A program made the position numbers and the translations under genes. This document shows, piece by piece, positions 36,448-45,703 of a stretch of DNA of 55,957 bases. The notes below the pieces were generated by a model. That model had not been told where the DNA came from. It made no database searches and saw only the letters and a list, made by a program, of their open reading frames with translations. The stretch comes from JARRNJ01 sp037385045. Its GTDB lineage: Bacteria > Pseudomonadota > Gammaproteobacteria > JASBUN01. The stretch is from contig JARRNJ010000012.1 in assembly GCA_037385045.1 (NCBI GenBank), positions 1 to 55,957 on the forward strand. The letters are read 5' to 3'. Each line of letters starts with the position of its first letter. The stretch's first letter is position 1.

Positions 36448-36578
36448 AGTATCCACATCCAGGGTCGCTAATATTGTTCGGGGCCTCACGCCCGCGGGGA
36501 ACGGTCCGGGAACTCGCGGCCACGCGCCCGGTGTCGAGGCCGGCGTCCCAAACAACCGAACCTGCAACTGCGGCGACC

Positions 36579-38177
36579 GTGAACGCGACTGTTTTTCTTC
36601 AAATACCGCAACAGCACGACTACACCAATCCGGCCGTCGAGCTCAATCACAAGCGACTCGGCAAGTGGCTCAAGCAGCTGCCGCTGCTGAACCTGGTGGC
36701 TTCCATGCGTGAGCTGCTCGGCGCGCTGGAGCCGGCCAACATGCAGCGGATGCCGGCCAAGACGCGCGTCCGCCTGCTGGAGCTCTACCGCCAGACGGTG
36801 GTGAGCATTTTCCCGGCGACGGAAGACGAGGCGTTGCGTCGCCTGCCCCTGACCGGCGCCCAGCGCGAGCAGGTCAAGGAGGACATGACCCGCCTGTGCG
36901 CCGCCCTGGCCGCCGGCTACAAAATCCTGGTCAATGACGGGTTGCAGGAGCAGGTCGACCCGCGGCGTCAGCCGATCCTGCTTCTGGCCGCCTACCGGGC
37001 GGTGGAAACCGGCGCACTAACGCTGTTGCACGCCTACCGCACGTACCAGCCGGCACCGCCGTTCACTTACCTCGACCTGCATCAACTGTACCGGTTCGCC
37101 GAGCAGTGGGGCATTGTCGACAGCGCCGTCGTGTATGACAGGGAGGTGGTCGATCCCGACGGCATCGGCGCGTCGTACAAACGGATCATGCTGCTGGCGG
37201 TTCTGGACCCCTTGCACCTGGCGGCGGGCACCGCCGTACCTCTCCATGCGATGCTGGGACCTTACGCGGGCCACTGCAGGATCGAGACCGCTGCAAGCGG
37301 ACGCGGCGACGCGTGCTCCTTCCTGGTGGATCCGGACGGCGACAGCCCCCCGGTGCCGAGCGCAAAAGTGTCCGCCGGCTACCCGATCGAACAACCGAGG
37401 TTCCTGCAGGTGCGCCCCGCGGTTGAGCAGGCCCGGCAACGCCTGAGTGAACTGTATACTCACGCCGATTGGGCCCGCACCCACGGCGAGGAAGTGCGGC
37501 TGTTGGGCCTGCTGGCTCCCGAGCTGGAACGGGACCGACGGCGCCAAACGCCGCGCAAGACGGTGAACCGTGAAACGCGGGTGGCCCTCGGCATCGACGC
37601 CATCCACTACTACCTGTCGCGAGGGCCCCGGCATCTGGACGAGCTGCTGAAAGGCGCCGAGAGCGGTATCCAGGTCGACGACCTGGACTCGGAACAGGAG
37701 GCCCGGCACACGCTCGATCCATGGATGATCATCAACCACAGCGCCAACGGCTTCCTGCTGACCAGCCGCCGCAACGTACAGCGCGAGGTGCGGGTCGGCG
37801 AGGCGCTGGCGGTGATCCTGCCGGGAAATGGCCAACAGATGCCCCTGCTCACGCTCGCCTGTGCGCGCTGGATGCGCAATACGACCGACCGTCGGGTGGA
37901 AATCGGCGTCGAAGTGATCCCCGGCAACATGGCGCCGGTGACGTGCGTGCCCGATGACGAACTGAATCTGAAATACGGTGAACTGGCCGCGTTGCTCCTG
38001 TCCGGCGTATCGGGCCAGAACCCGCCCACGACGCTGATCACGCCAAAGGCGATTTACGGCCCGAATCGGCCGTTGTCGATTCAGACAGGCTGCGAGTCCC
38101 TGCGGGTGCGCGCCGCCGAGCTCATCATGGACACCGCGGTGTTCGACCGTTTCACTTTCGAGACGCTGGAACCGTAG
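36579..38177 (+). CDS. Large conserved protein with degenerate PilZ-like C-terminal domain
   Basis: About 532 residues from a GTG at 36579 (no good ribosome binding site; the frame is open further upstream but would run into mtnB). Residues about 20-260 are helical with no recognised catalytic motif (KRLGKWLKQLPLLNLVASMR, MPAKTRVRLLELYRQTVVSI). The C-terminal part resembles a PilZ beta-barrel: NHSANGF at 386-392 fits the (D/N)xSxxG c-di-GMP motif, followed by VRVGEALAVILP and RWMRNTTDRRVEIGVEVIPG. The expected RxxxR upstream is not intact: R326, R331 and R334 are spaced otherwise. A cyclic-di-GMP effector role is inference. No membrane segment or signal is visible. Confidence 0.65.
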   Translation: MNATVFLQIPQQHDYTNPAVELNHKRLGKWLKQLPLLNLVASMRELLGALEPANMQRMPAKTRVRLLELYRQTVVSIFPATEDEALRRLPLTGAQREQVKEDMTRLCAALAAGYKILVNDGLQEQVDPRRQPILLLAAYRAVETGALTLLHAYRTYQPAPPFTYLDLHQLYRFAEQWGIVDSAVVYDREVVDPDGIGASYKRIMLLAVLDPLHLAAGTAVPLHAMLGPYAGHCRIETAASGRGDACSFLVDPDGDSPPVPSAKVSAGYPIEQPRFLQVRPAVEQARQRLSELYTHADWARTHGEEVRLLGLLAPELERDRRRQTPRKTVNRETRVALGIDAIHYYLSRGPRHLDELLKGAESGIQVDDLDSEQEARHTLDPWMIINHSANGFLLTSRRNVQREVRVGEALAVILPGNGQQMPLLTLACARWMRNTTDRRVEIGVEVIPGNMAPVTCVPDDELNLKYGELAALLLSGVSGQNPPTTLITPKAIYGPNRPLSIQTGCESLRVRAAELIMDTAVFDRFTFETLEP

Positions 38178-38183
38178 CCGCTC

Positions 38184-38588
38184 TCATCGCTCCCACTTCT
38201 TAAAGCGTTTCCTGCAATACTTGTGCAGTGCGTCGTAGCCATCGAAAAACAGCTCGAATCCTTTCTCGGCCGGTTCGTCGAACTCGCAAAAATCGTTGTC
38301 GTAGTCACGGCAGATCTGCGGACGGCGCTCGTAGATGGCGCAGCGCCCGTCAGCCAGCAGATGGGTACAGGGGTTGCGGATCAGCAGATACCAGCCGTCC
38401 TCGTCCTTGTAGACGTTTACGTTGCCGTGGGAAATCTGCCATAGCAGATGCTCGAAGTCGTACTTCGAGCGCGGCGTTTCCACCTGCTGGGTGAAATAGG
38501 TGCAGCACAAGGAGTTGGTGCAGAAGCCGCACTTGTTTTCCGGCGTGATCTCGACCTTGATATCCGAAAGGGCGCTTTGCTTGGGCAT
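38184..38588 (-). CDS. YkgJ family cysteine-cluster protein
   Basis: A 134-residue cytoplasmic protein with the zinc/iron-chelating YkgJ domain: CGFCTNSLCCTYFTQ near residue 20, NPCTHLLADGRCAIYERRPQ and CRDYDNDFCEF. The spacing of cysteines is that of the family; its biochemical role is unknown. Its start lies about 155 bp from the large inverted repeat; its 3' end faces the PilZ-like gene with a 6-bp gap. Confidence 0.9.
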   Translation of the reverse strand: MPKQSALSDIKVEITPENKCGFCTNSLCCTYFTQQVETPRSKYDFEHLLWQISHGNVNVYKDEDGWYLLIRNPCTHLLADGRCAIYERRPQICRDYDNDFCEFDEPAEKGFELFFDGYDALHKYCRKRFKKWER

Positions 38589-39106
38589 GGATGGTCCTGA
38601 AGATGTCGGTACAGCGCGCGAGTATAACAGATGGTCCGCTGCGTCCAGCCGGCATATTGCGCCAGCCGGCCGCAGGCCCGCTTGAGAGTGACTGAACGCG
38701 CCGGCGAATCTGTCATGGATCGCTGGAACGTTGAAGGTGCAGTCTGGACCCGGCCTGTGCCCTATCCGGGCCCTGGCTGGTCCAGAGACGCTGGCGCAAT
38801 ACAGGGGTCAGGTGTGTAACCCCGCCAGGGTGTTCACACGATGGTCGTAAGAACGGTGGATGCGCTGCGCTTATCCACCCTACGATAATTTTCGCGCCTG
38901 GAAAATGTAGGGTGGATAATCGCAGCGCATCCCCCGTTCTTACGACCATCGTGTGAACACCCTGGCGGGTTTACACACCTGACCCCTGTATTGCGCCATC
39001 GTCTCTGGACCAGCCAGGGCCCGGATAGGGCACAGGCCGGGTCCAGCCGGGACCGCTCACACTCGCCTGCGTCCGATGAGCCGCCCCTGAACAACCTCCT
39101 GAGAAG
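38589..39106. other. 518-bp non-coding region holding a long inverted repeat
   Basis: No gene seen between the YkgJ-family gene and yrfG. Most of the interval is the element described at 38744-39114; the first 155 bp contain only the upstream region of the YkgJ gene. Confidence 0.6.
38744..39046. repeat. Near-perfect inverted repeat, two 140-bp arms with 23-nt spacer
   Basis: Left arm 38744-38883, right arm 38907-39046. I count four mismatches in 140 aligned positions and no gaps. The spacer can extend the stem with ATTTTC/GAAAAT. The inner part of each arm is the same GTGGATGCGCTGCGCTTATC-containing motif found in copy 1 at 8602-8684, where the inverted arms are only 31 bp. No open frame with protein character spans it. 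Confidence 0.9.
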
Positions 39107-39114
39107 TTACAGCT
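38818..39114 (+). repeat. Dispersed inverted-repeat element, copy 2
   Basis: Head 38818-38884 matches 8565-8631 at 63 of 67 positions; tail 39047-39114 matches 8838-8907 (GGGACCGCTC, CGATGA, CGCCC, ACAACC, GAGAAGTTACAGCT all shared). The tail runs into the last codons of yrfG: its stop codon TAA lies inside GTTACAGCT read on the minus strand. Confidence 0.7.
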
Positions 39115-39766
39115 GGGCCGGCATGATTTCCGCGAAATGATGAATGGCGTCGAAGTCGCCGGTATCGCGCAGCGGCCCCTTGCTGTCCGGTTTCAGCACC
39201 GATACGAGGTGGCGGATGCCGTAGGTCTGCGCCGAGCGCAACACTGGCAGGCTGTCGTCGACCAGCACGGTGCGCTCCGGATCGAAGGGCTCGACCCGTT
39301 GGAGATGTTCCCAGAACGACACCTGCTCCTTGGGCACACCGAAGTCGTGGGAGCAGATCAGCGCATCGAAGTGTCCGCCCAGGCGGGTGCGCTCCATCTT
39401 CAGGGACAGGCTCTTGGCATGCGCGTTGGTCACCAGCAGCACCCGCTTGCCCGCGCGCCGGACGGCGTCCAGAAACCCGACCACGTGCGGATGCACGGCG
39501 ATCAGGTGGTCGACCTCCCGTTTGAGCATGGCGATGTCCAGGCCCAGTTCCCGGGTCCAGTAATCGACGCAGTACCAGTCCATGGTCCCTTCGACGCGCC
39601 GGAAGCGCGGATAAAGCTCCTGCTTGGCATCTTCCAGCGCCATGCCGCGCGACTCGGCGTAGCGCTGCGGAACGTGATGCAGCCAGAAGTGATTATCGAA
39701 GTGCAGATCGAGCAGCGTGCCGTCCATGTCCAACAGGACGGTGTCGATACGGTTCCAGTCCAACAT
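39107..39766 (-). CDS. yrfG: GMP/IMP nucleotidase YrfG (HAD family)
   Basis: HAD-superfamily phosphatase that dephosphorylates purine nucleotides. 219 residues from MLDWNRIDTVLLDMDGTLLD, which holds the catalytic aspartates D13 and D15. LLVTNAHAKSLSLKMERT, HDFGVPKEQVSFWEHL and TVLVDDSLPVLRSAQTYGI are motifs II to IV. Length and the adjacent nudE-cysQ genes match the YrfG group. The start at 39766 is preferred over an upstream in-frame codon at 39808. Its last codons coincide with the end of a dispersed repeat. Confidence 0.88.
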   Translation of the reverse strand: MLDWNRIDTVLLDMDGTLLDLHFDNHFWLHHVPQRYAESRGMALEDAKQELYPRFRRVEGTMDWYCVDYWTRELGLDIAMLKREVDHLIAVHPHVVGFLDAVRRAGKRVLLVTNAHAKSLSLKMERTRLGGHFDALICSHDFGVPKEQVSFWEHLQRVEPFDPERTVLVDDSLPVLRSAQTYGIRHLVSVLKPDSKGPLRDTGDFDAIHHFAEIMPAQL

Positions 39767-39956
39767 GAATTGATTCCCGGCCGGGCAGAGGGCAACGCGA
39801 AATTCCACCTGCTCCTATTGTACCGTATACCTCCCGCCCCCGGGCCGGCCCGGCCTCAAGCTGATACAATGTACCCCATCGCCATCGGCCGCCGGCTCGT
39901 CAGCTACCATAGCAACGCCCGGGGTCGTTCACACCATCGAGCAGTGGGATTCGACC

Positions 39957-40502
39957 ATGCCCAAACTGCCGCAAATCCTGCGCGCAGAAACCATCGCCAA
40001 GACCAGGCTGTTCCATATCCAGCAGTTGGAGCTGCGATTTTCCAACGGCACCGAGGTGCAATATGAGCGCCTGGTCGGCTCGGCCCACGGCGCCACGCTG
40101 ATCGTCCCCCTGGCAGACGACGATACGGTGCTGCTGGTGCGCGAATACGCCGCCGGCGTGAACCGCTACGAATTGGGCCTGCCCAAGGGGCGCATCGAAG
40201 CCGGGGAGGACCCGCTGCAGGCAGCCGATCGGGAACTCATGGAGGAGATCGGTTTCGGCGCCCGGCGTTTGCACCATCTGGGTGCGGTAACCCTGGCGCC
40301 GGCCTATTTCGGCCACACCACCTACGTGGTACTGGCCCGGGACCTGTATGCCAAGCGGCTCGACGGTGACGAACCCGAGGAGCTGGAAATCGTACCCTGG
40401 CGGCTCGATGCCATCGACCGGCTGCTCGGCCGCGACGATTTCACCGAAGCGCGCAGCATCGCCGCGCTGTTCATGACCCGGGAGCATCTGCGCCGTGAGT
40501 GA
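39957..40502 (+). CDS. nudE: ADP compounds hydrolase NudE
   Basis: Nudix hydrolase acting on ADP-ribose, Ap3A and NADH in relatives. 181 residues with the full Nudix box: GRIEAGEDPLQAADRELMEE followed by IGFG (GX5EX7REUXEEXGU). The N-terminal YERLVGSAHGATLIVPL and the LPKGRIE context match NudE. Overlaps cysQ by 8 bp. Divergent from yrfG. Confidence 0.9.
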   Translation: MPKLPQILRAETIAKTRLFHIQQLELRFSNGTEVQYERLVGSAHGATLIVPLADDDTVLLVREYAAGVNRYELGLPKGRIEAGEDPLQAADRELMEEIGFGARRLHHLGAVTLAPAYFGHTTYVVLARDLYAKRLDGDEPEELEIVPWRLDAIDRLLGRDDFTEARSIAALFMTREHLRRE

Positions 40503-41325
40503 AACGGGGCTGCTTCACGAACTGGCCGCCACGGTGGATCCGCTGCGCGGGCTGGCGCGGGACGCGGCGCGGCGCATCCTCGAGGTCTATGGCAAGCCCT
40601 TCGCCGTGGAGCACAAGGCGGACAACACGCCGGTCACGGCAGCCGATCTCGCCGCCCACAGCGCGCTGGTCGCCGGCCTGGACATCATTGCCCGCGGGAT
40701 TCCGGTGCTGTCGGAGGAGGCCGCCGACATCCCCTTCGCCGAGCGCGCCGGCTGGCGCACCTACTGGCTGGTCGACCCGCTGGACGGCACGCGGGAATTC
40801 GTGCGCCGCAACGGCGAATTCAGCGTCAACATCGCCTTGATCCACGAGCACCGGCCGGTGCTGGGGCTGGTGCACATGCCGGTGAGCGACGTCACCTATT
40901 TCGCCTGCGACGGTGAGCCGGCCTACCGCCAGGACGGCGACCAGGTGCCGGTGCCGATCCACGTGCGGCGCCCGCACCACCGCCCGCCCACGGTGGCGGT
41001 CAGCCGTTCGCGGCGCAGCCAGCGGCTGCAGCGCTTTTTGAACCTGCTGGGACCCCACGAAACCTTTTCCATGGGCAGCTCGCTGAAGTCGTGCCTGGTG
41101 GCCGAAGGGCGGGTGGACATCTACCCGTGTTTCGGTCCGACGTCGGAGTGGGACACGGCGGCGGCCCAATGCATCGTCGAACGGGCTGGCGGACACCTCA
41201 CCGATCTGCAGCTGCGGCCACTGCGCTACAACGCGCGGGAATCGCTGCTCAACCCGGAGTTCGTGACCTTCGGTGATCCCGGCGGTCACTGGGATCGGTT
41301 CATCGGGGAGATAGAGCGACAATGA
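40495..41325 (+). CDS. cysQ: 3'(2'),5'-bisphosphate nucleotidase CysQ
   Basis: Removes the 3'-phosphate from PAP, the by-product of sulfate assimilation, and is a lithium-sensitive inositol monophosphatase-fold enzyme. 276 residues: HKADNTPVTAADLAAHSALV, PVLSEEAADIPFAER, WLVDPLDGTREFVRRNGEFS (metal-binding aspartates), and ECxx-like GPTSEWDTAAAQCIVERAGG. Overlaps nudE, the common gammaproteobacterial pairing. The 43 bp to the next gene include CTTTTCCCTTTACTCTTTC, similar to the tract near prmA. Confidence 0.95.
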   Translation: MSETGLLHELAATVDPLRGLARDAARRILEVYGKPFAVEHKADNTPVTAADLAAHSALVAGLDIIARGIPVLSEEAADIPFAERAGWRTYWLVDPLDGTREFVRRNGEFSVNIALIHEHRPVLGLVHMPVSDVTYFACDGEPAYRQDGDQVPVPIHVRRPHHRPPTVAVSRSRRSQRLQRFLNLLGPHETFSMGSSLKSCLVAEGRVDIYPCFGPTSEWDTAAAQCIVERAGGHLTDLQLRPLRYNARESLLNPEFVTFGDPGGHWDRFIGEIERQ

Positions 41326-41368
41326 TAGAACAAAGCCTGAGGTAAGCCCGTCTTTTCCCTTTACTCTT

Positions 41369-41566
41369 TCATCTGTCGTACACAGCCATAATCGCCTTCA
41401 ACTCGCGCAGCACCGCGGCACGCTGCTCCCGATCCAGACCCTCGGTCTGGGACACCGGCACATCCTCCTCCAGGGCGAGGATGGTGGCGCGCACCGCCTC
41501 ACAGCCGTTCAGGCACAGGGCCTCGACGCATTGCTGGACCCGGTTCAAATCGTCGTCGAATTGCAT
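41369..41566 (-). CDS. Small conserved protein of unknown function next to hrpA
   Basis: 65 residues from MQFDDDLNRVQQCVEALCLN; acidic, helical, with CVEALCLNGC near the N-terminus and VLRELKAIMAVYDR at the C-terminus. It has the look of a conserved small cytoplasmic protein rather than a chance frame: even composition, no Arg/Pro excess. I do not know a function. An upstream ATG at 41590 would add eight residues. It follows hrpA on the same strand by 29 bp, so it is probably co-transcribed. Confidence 0.7.
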   Translation of the reverse strand: MQFDDDLNRVQQCVEALCLNGCEAVRATILALEEDVPVSQTEGLDREQRAAVLRELKAIMAVYDR

Positions 41567-41595
41567 GTCCGCACCCAACCCTACAGGCATTTAAT

Positions 41596-44500
41596 TTAGC
41601 GCAAAGCGGTGTGCAGATTAACCCGCTGCCATTGATCGCGCAGCCGCTTCACGGATACCGGATAAGCGGTGCGCAACTCCTGGGCAAACAGCGATACCCG
41701 CATCTCCTCCAGCATCCAGCGGTAGCGCTCCAGTTCCGGGCCGGCGCCCGCGCACTCGCGCCAGCGCTGCCACCAGGGGCCCAGCTCCTGCTGCAATTGC
41801 CGGTCCCGGGCCGGGTTCTGCTCCAACTTGTCCAGGCGCCTGTTGATCGCCTGCAGGTAGCGCGGATAATGCTGCAGCGCGTACCACGGTACCTGGCGCA
41901 CGAAGCCGGGGAAGACCAACGCACTCAGCTGCTCACGGATGTCGCTCAGGGCCTGCAGCCAGGCCGGCTGCACCCGCCCTTTGAGCCGCTTCGCCAGGCC
42001 CTGGTATTCCTCCAGCGCCGCCGCCGCCACGGCGCACAGCTCGTTGGCGACGGTCACCAGATCGCCCCCCGCCCGTTCCCGGCGCTGCTCGTATTCGGCC
42101 GCCGACCGCATGGCCGGCCCGTCGCGGAGCAGGGCGCGGCGGATGGTCAGCGCCACCAGATCATCCTGGAGCCCGTCGCAGGGGCCGATGGGCGCGTAGC
42201 GCATGCACATGGCCTCGATGCCGGGCAGGGTACGGCGCAAGTACGCCACCTCCTTGCGCTGCTGGCGGGCGAACAGCGCGCAGACGCCGTCGACCATGGC
42301 GGCCTCGGCCTTGTCCGCATCGTCCAGCAGCCGCAAAGCGATGCGTTCGCCCTCCACCACCAGGGCCGGATAGCCGACCAGGCCGATCCCGTCGCGGGCG
42401 AATTCCCGCGTCGGCGGAAGTTCGCCGAAATCCCAGCGTTCGACGTCGTCGCGCTCGAAGCCGGGGTCGGCAAGGCCGGCGAAGCTGCGCCGGGCCCGCT
42501 CAGCCCAACGCTGCTGCAGTGCGGCCAGGTCGCGCCCCGCATCCAGCGGGCGGCCGTCGGCGTCGACGACGCGGAAGTTCATGCGTAAGTGGTCCGGCAA
42601 CCGGTCCGGCGCCCAGGCGTCGGCGGGTACTTCGACGCCGGTCATGCGCCGCAGCTGGGCACCGAGGGCGTCCACGAGGCCGCCCTGCCCGGGATTCAGC
42701 GCCTGGCGGCAGGCAGCCGCAAAATCCGGCGCCGGCACGAAATTGCGCCGCAGGTTCTTGGGCAGCCCGCGGATCAGGGCGGTGATCTTTTCCTCCAGCA
42801 ACCCGGGAACCAGCCACTCCATGCGCTCGGGGATCAGCTGATTGAGAGCCGCCAGCGGCACCTCCAGCGTAACCCCGTCATCGGCATGGCCGGGCTCGAA
42901 GCGGTAATGCAGCGCCAGGGCCATGCCATCCAGGTGCAGCCGCTCCGGAAACAGGGATTCGCCGATTCCGGTGGGACTGCGGCGCATCAGATCGCCCCGT
43001 TCCAGATACAGCAGCCGCGGCTGGTCCCGCTCGATACCGGCCAGCCATTTCTCGAACCCCTTGCCGCTGTAGATCCCTTCGGGAATGCGCGCGTCGTAGA
43101 ACCCGTACAACGCCTCCTCGTGCACCAGGATGTCGCGGCGCCGGGCCTTGTCCTCCATCGCCTCGATCTCACGGACCAGCGCCTGATTGTGGGCCAGGAA
43201 TCCCGCGCGGCTCTGGTACTGGCCGTCCACCAGCGCGGCGCGGATGAACAGCTCCCTGGCTTCCTGCGGGTTCACCGGCCCGTAGTTGACCTTGCGCCGG
43301 CTGACCAGATCGATGCCGTAGAGGCTGACCCGCTCGTAGGCGGCCACCTGTGCCGGGCGCTTCTCCCAGTGGGGCTCGGAGTGGCTGCGCTTGACCAGGT
43401 GCCCGGCCAGCTGTTCCACCCACCGCGGCTCGATGGCCGCGACCGTGCGCCCATAGAGGCGGCCGGTTTCCACCAGCTCGGCGGCCATGATCCATTTCGG
43501 GCGCTTCTTCGCCAGCGCCGAGCCCGGAAAAATCATGAACCGCTTGCCGTGGGTGCCCAGGTATTCGCGCTCTTCCTGGCGCACGCCGATGTTGCTCAGC
43601 AGCCCGGCCAGCAGCGCCTGGTGCACGGCGCCGTAGTCCGCCGGCACCTGGTTCAGGCGCATGCCCATGTCCTTCACCTGGTTGCTCAGCTGCTGGTGCA
43701 GGTCGTGCCACTCGCGCATGCGCCGGTAGGAGAGAAAACGCGCCTGGCACCACCGGCGCAGCTTGTTTTGGGACAGGTGCCGCGCCTCTTGGTGATAGCT
43801 ACGCCAAAGGTTGAGGTAGGCGATGAAATCCGAGCGTTCGTCGGCGAACTCCACGTGGGCGGCATCGGCCTTCTCCTGAGCGTCCAGGGGCCGCTCGCGC
43901 GGGTCCTGAACCGTCAGCGCGCTGGCGATGACCAGCACTTCATCCAGGCACTGCAGGCCGCGCGCGGCCAACAGCATGCGTCCGATGCGCGGGTCCAGCG
44001 GCAGACGCGCCAACTCCCTGCCCGCCCGGGTGAGCCGGCGCTCGCCGTCCACCGCACCCAGCTCCTGCAGCAGGCGGTAGCCGTCATTGATATAGCGCCG
44101 GTCCGGCGGATCGACGAACGGAAACCCCTGCACGTCGCCCAGGCGCAGGTCGAGCATGCGCAGGATCACGGCCGCCAGGTTGGTGCGCCCGATCTCGGGC
44201 TCCGTGAATTCCGGCCGGGCCAGGTAATCCTGCTCACTGTAGAGGCGTACGCAGATGCCGGGGCCGGTGCGGCCGCAGCGGCCCTTGCGCTGATCGGCCG
44301 AGGCGCGCGATACCTTTTCCACCGGCAGGCGCTGCACCTTGCTGCGGTGGCTGTAGCGGCTGACCCGGGCCACGCCGCTGTCGACCACATAGCGGATGCC
44401 GGGCACGGTGAGCGAAGTTTCCGCCACGTTGGTGGCCAGCACGATGCGCCGCCGCCCGTGGGGCTGGAAAATGCGGTTCTGCTCGGCCACCGACAGCCGC

Positions 44501-45495
44501 GCGAACAGCGGCAGGATTTCGGTTTCCGGCGGATGGTGCTTGCGCAGGGCTTCGGCGGCGTCACGGATTTCCCGCTCCCCGGAGAGAAACACCAGCACGT
44601 CGCCGCGATCGATGCGCGAAAGCTCGTCCACGGCGTCGACGATCCCCTGCAGCAGGTCCCGGTCCTCGGTTTCGGCATCGGCTGACTGCAGCGGCCGGTA
44701 AAAGACCTCCACCGGATAGGTGCGGCCGGATACCTCCACCACCGGCGCGTCGTCGAAATGACGGGCGAAGCGCTCGGTGTCGATGGTCGCGGAGGTGATG
44801 ATCAGCTTCAGGTCCGGCCGCCGCGGCAACAGCTGCTTGAGATAGCCGAGCAGAAAATCGATGTTGAGACTGCGCTCGTGGGCTTCGTCGATGATCAGGG
44901 TATCGTAGGCGTTGAGGTCGGGATCGCCCTGGGTCTCGGCCAGCAGGATGCCGTCGGTCATGAGCTTGATCAGTGTGTCGGGGCCCACGTGATCCTGGAA
45001 CCGGACCTGGTAGCCCACCGCCCGACCCACCTCCGACTCCAGCTCGGCGGCCACCCGCCCGGCGACGCTGCGGGCGGCGATGCGCCGCGGCTGGGTATGA
45101 CCGATCAGTCCCGCGGCCCCGCGCCCCACCTCCAGGCAGATCTTCGGCAGCTGGGTGGTTTTGCCGGAGCCGGTCTCGCCGGCCACCACCACCACCTGGT
45201 GCCGCTCGATGACCGCGGCGATGTCGGCGCGCCGGGCGCTGACCGGCAGCTCCTGCGGATAGCGGGGCACCGGCAGACGCCGGCGCCGCTGCCGGCAGCG
45301 ATCGATGGACCGGTCGATCCGCTGCTCCAGGTCGGCAAGCCCCCGGTCAACCGGTTTGCCTGCCTGCAGGCGCCGGCGCAGGCCGTCAAGGCGCCGCGCC
45401 AGCGGCGGGCGGTCCGCCGTCAGGCAGTGGCTCAGGCCCTGCGTTGCGGCGTCCAACCGGACTCGAAACGGGGATTGCGGATCGCGGGCGTTCAT
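41596..45495 (-). CDS. hrpA: ATP-dependent RNA helicase HrpA
   Basis: DEAH-box RNA helicase, 1299 residues, the normal full length. Walker A VVVAGETGSGKTTQLPKICL (about 92-111), HTQPRRIAARSVA, DEAH box LIIDEAHERSLNIDFLLGYL, SATIDTERFARHF, TNVAETSLTVPGIRYVVDSG and QRKGRCGRTGPGICVRLY (motif VI), then the HA2 and OB-fold regions and a long C-terminal DUF3418 part. In E. coli it is linked to fimbrial mRNA processing and rescue of stalled ribosomes. Confidence 0.97.
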   Translation of the reverse strand: MNARDPQSPFRVRLDAATQGLSHCLTADRPPLARRLDGLRRRLQAGKPVDRGLADLEQRIDRSIDRCRQRRRRLPVPRYPQELPVSARRADIAAVIERHQVVVVAGETGSGKTTQLPKICLEVGRGAAGLIGHTQPRRIAARSVAGRVAAELESEVGRAVGYQVRFQDHVGPDTLIKLMTDGILLAETQGDPDLNAYDTLIIDEAHERSLNIDFLLGYLKQLLPRRPDLKLIITSATIDTERFARHFDDAPVVEVSGRTYPVEVFYRPLQSADAETEDRDLLQGIVDAVDELSRIDRGDVLVFLSGEREIRDAAEALRKHHPPETEILPLFARLSVAEQNRIFQPHGRRRIVLATNVAETSLTVPGIRYVVDSGVARVSRYSHRSKVQRLPVEKVSRASADQRKGRCGRTGPGICVRLYSEQDYLARPEFTEPEIGRTNLAAVILRMLDLRLGDVQGFPFVDPPDRRYINDGYRLLQELGAVDGERRLTRAGRELARLPLDPRIGRMLLAARGLQCLDEVLVIASALTVQDPRERPLDAQEKADAAHVEFADERSDFIAYLNLWRSYHQEARHLSQNKLRRWCQARFLSYRRMREWHDLHQQLSNQVKDMGMRLNQVPADYGAVHQALLAGLLSNIGVRQEEREYLGTHGKRFMIFPGSALAKKRPKWIMAAELVETGRLYGRTVAAIEPRWVEQLAGHLVKRSHSEPHWEKRPAQVAAYERVSLYGIDLVSRRKVNYGPVNPQEARELFIRAALVDGQYQSRAGFLAHNQALVREIEAMEDKARRRDILVHEEALYGFYDARIPEGIYSGKGFEKWLAGIERDQPRLLYLERGDLMRRSPTGIGESLFPERLHLDGMALALHYRFEPGHADDGVTLEVPLAALNQLIPERMEWLVPGLLEEKITALIRGLPKNLRRNFVPAPDFAAACRQALNPGQGGLVDALGAQLRRMTGVEVPADAWAPDRLPDHLRMNFRVVDADGRPLDAGRDLAALQQRWAERARRSFAGLADPGFERDDVERWDFGELPPTREFARDGIGLVGYPALVVEGERIALRLLDDADKAEAAMVDGVCALFARQQRKEVAYLRRTLPGIEAMCMRYAPIGPCDGLQDDLVALTIRRALLRDGPAMRSAAEYEQRRERAGGDLVTVANELCAVAAAALEEYQGLAKRLKGRVQPAWLQALSDIREQLSALVFPGFVRQVPWYALQHYPRYLQAINRRLDKLEQNPARDRQLQQELGPWWQRWRECAGAGPELERYRWMLEEMRVSLFAQELRTAYPVSVKRLRDQWQRVNLHTALR

Positions 45496-45703
45496 GGGCC
45501 GGCCATTGTACCACCGGGCCTGCGGGCCCCCGGCGCGCGCCGTGTCCGTATGGTAATAGCTCGCCGCCCCGGCATCCGGCTATAATCAAGCCTTGGCGAC
45601 TATGAGGCACCGGAGCCCCCGGACACCGGGCGGCATCCCACCGCCGGCTGAATCAACGAGCGACAGGCTATGAACCTGCGCCGCGGCGCGCGTCCCGGGG
45701 CCC

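Noticed and set aside
41581..41590. ATG at 41590 as start of the small gene behind hrpA
   Set aside because: No ribosome binding site; the internal ATG at 41566 gives a more protein-like N-terminus. Uncertain.
42589..44685. A 698-codon open frame on the plus strand opposite hrpA
   Set aside because: Antisense shadow of hrpA; composition and lack of motifs are typical.
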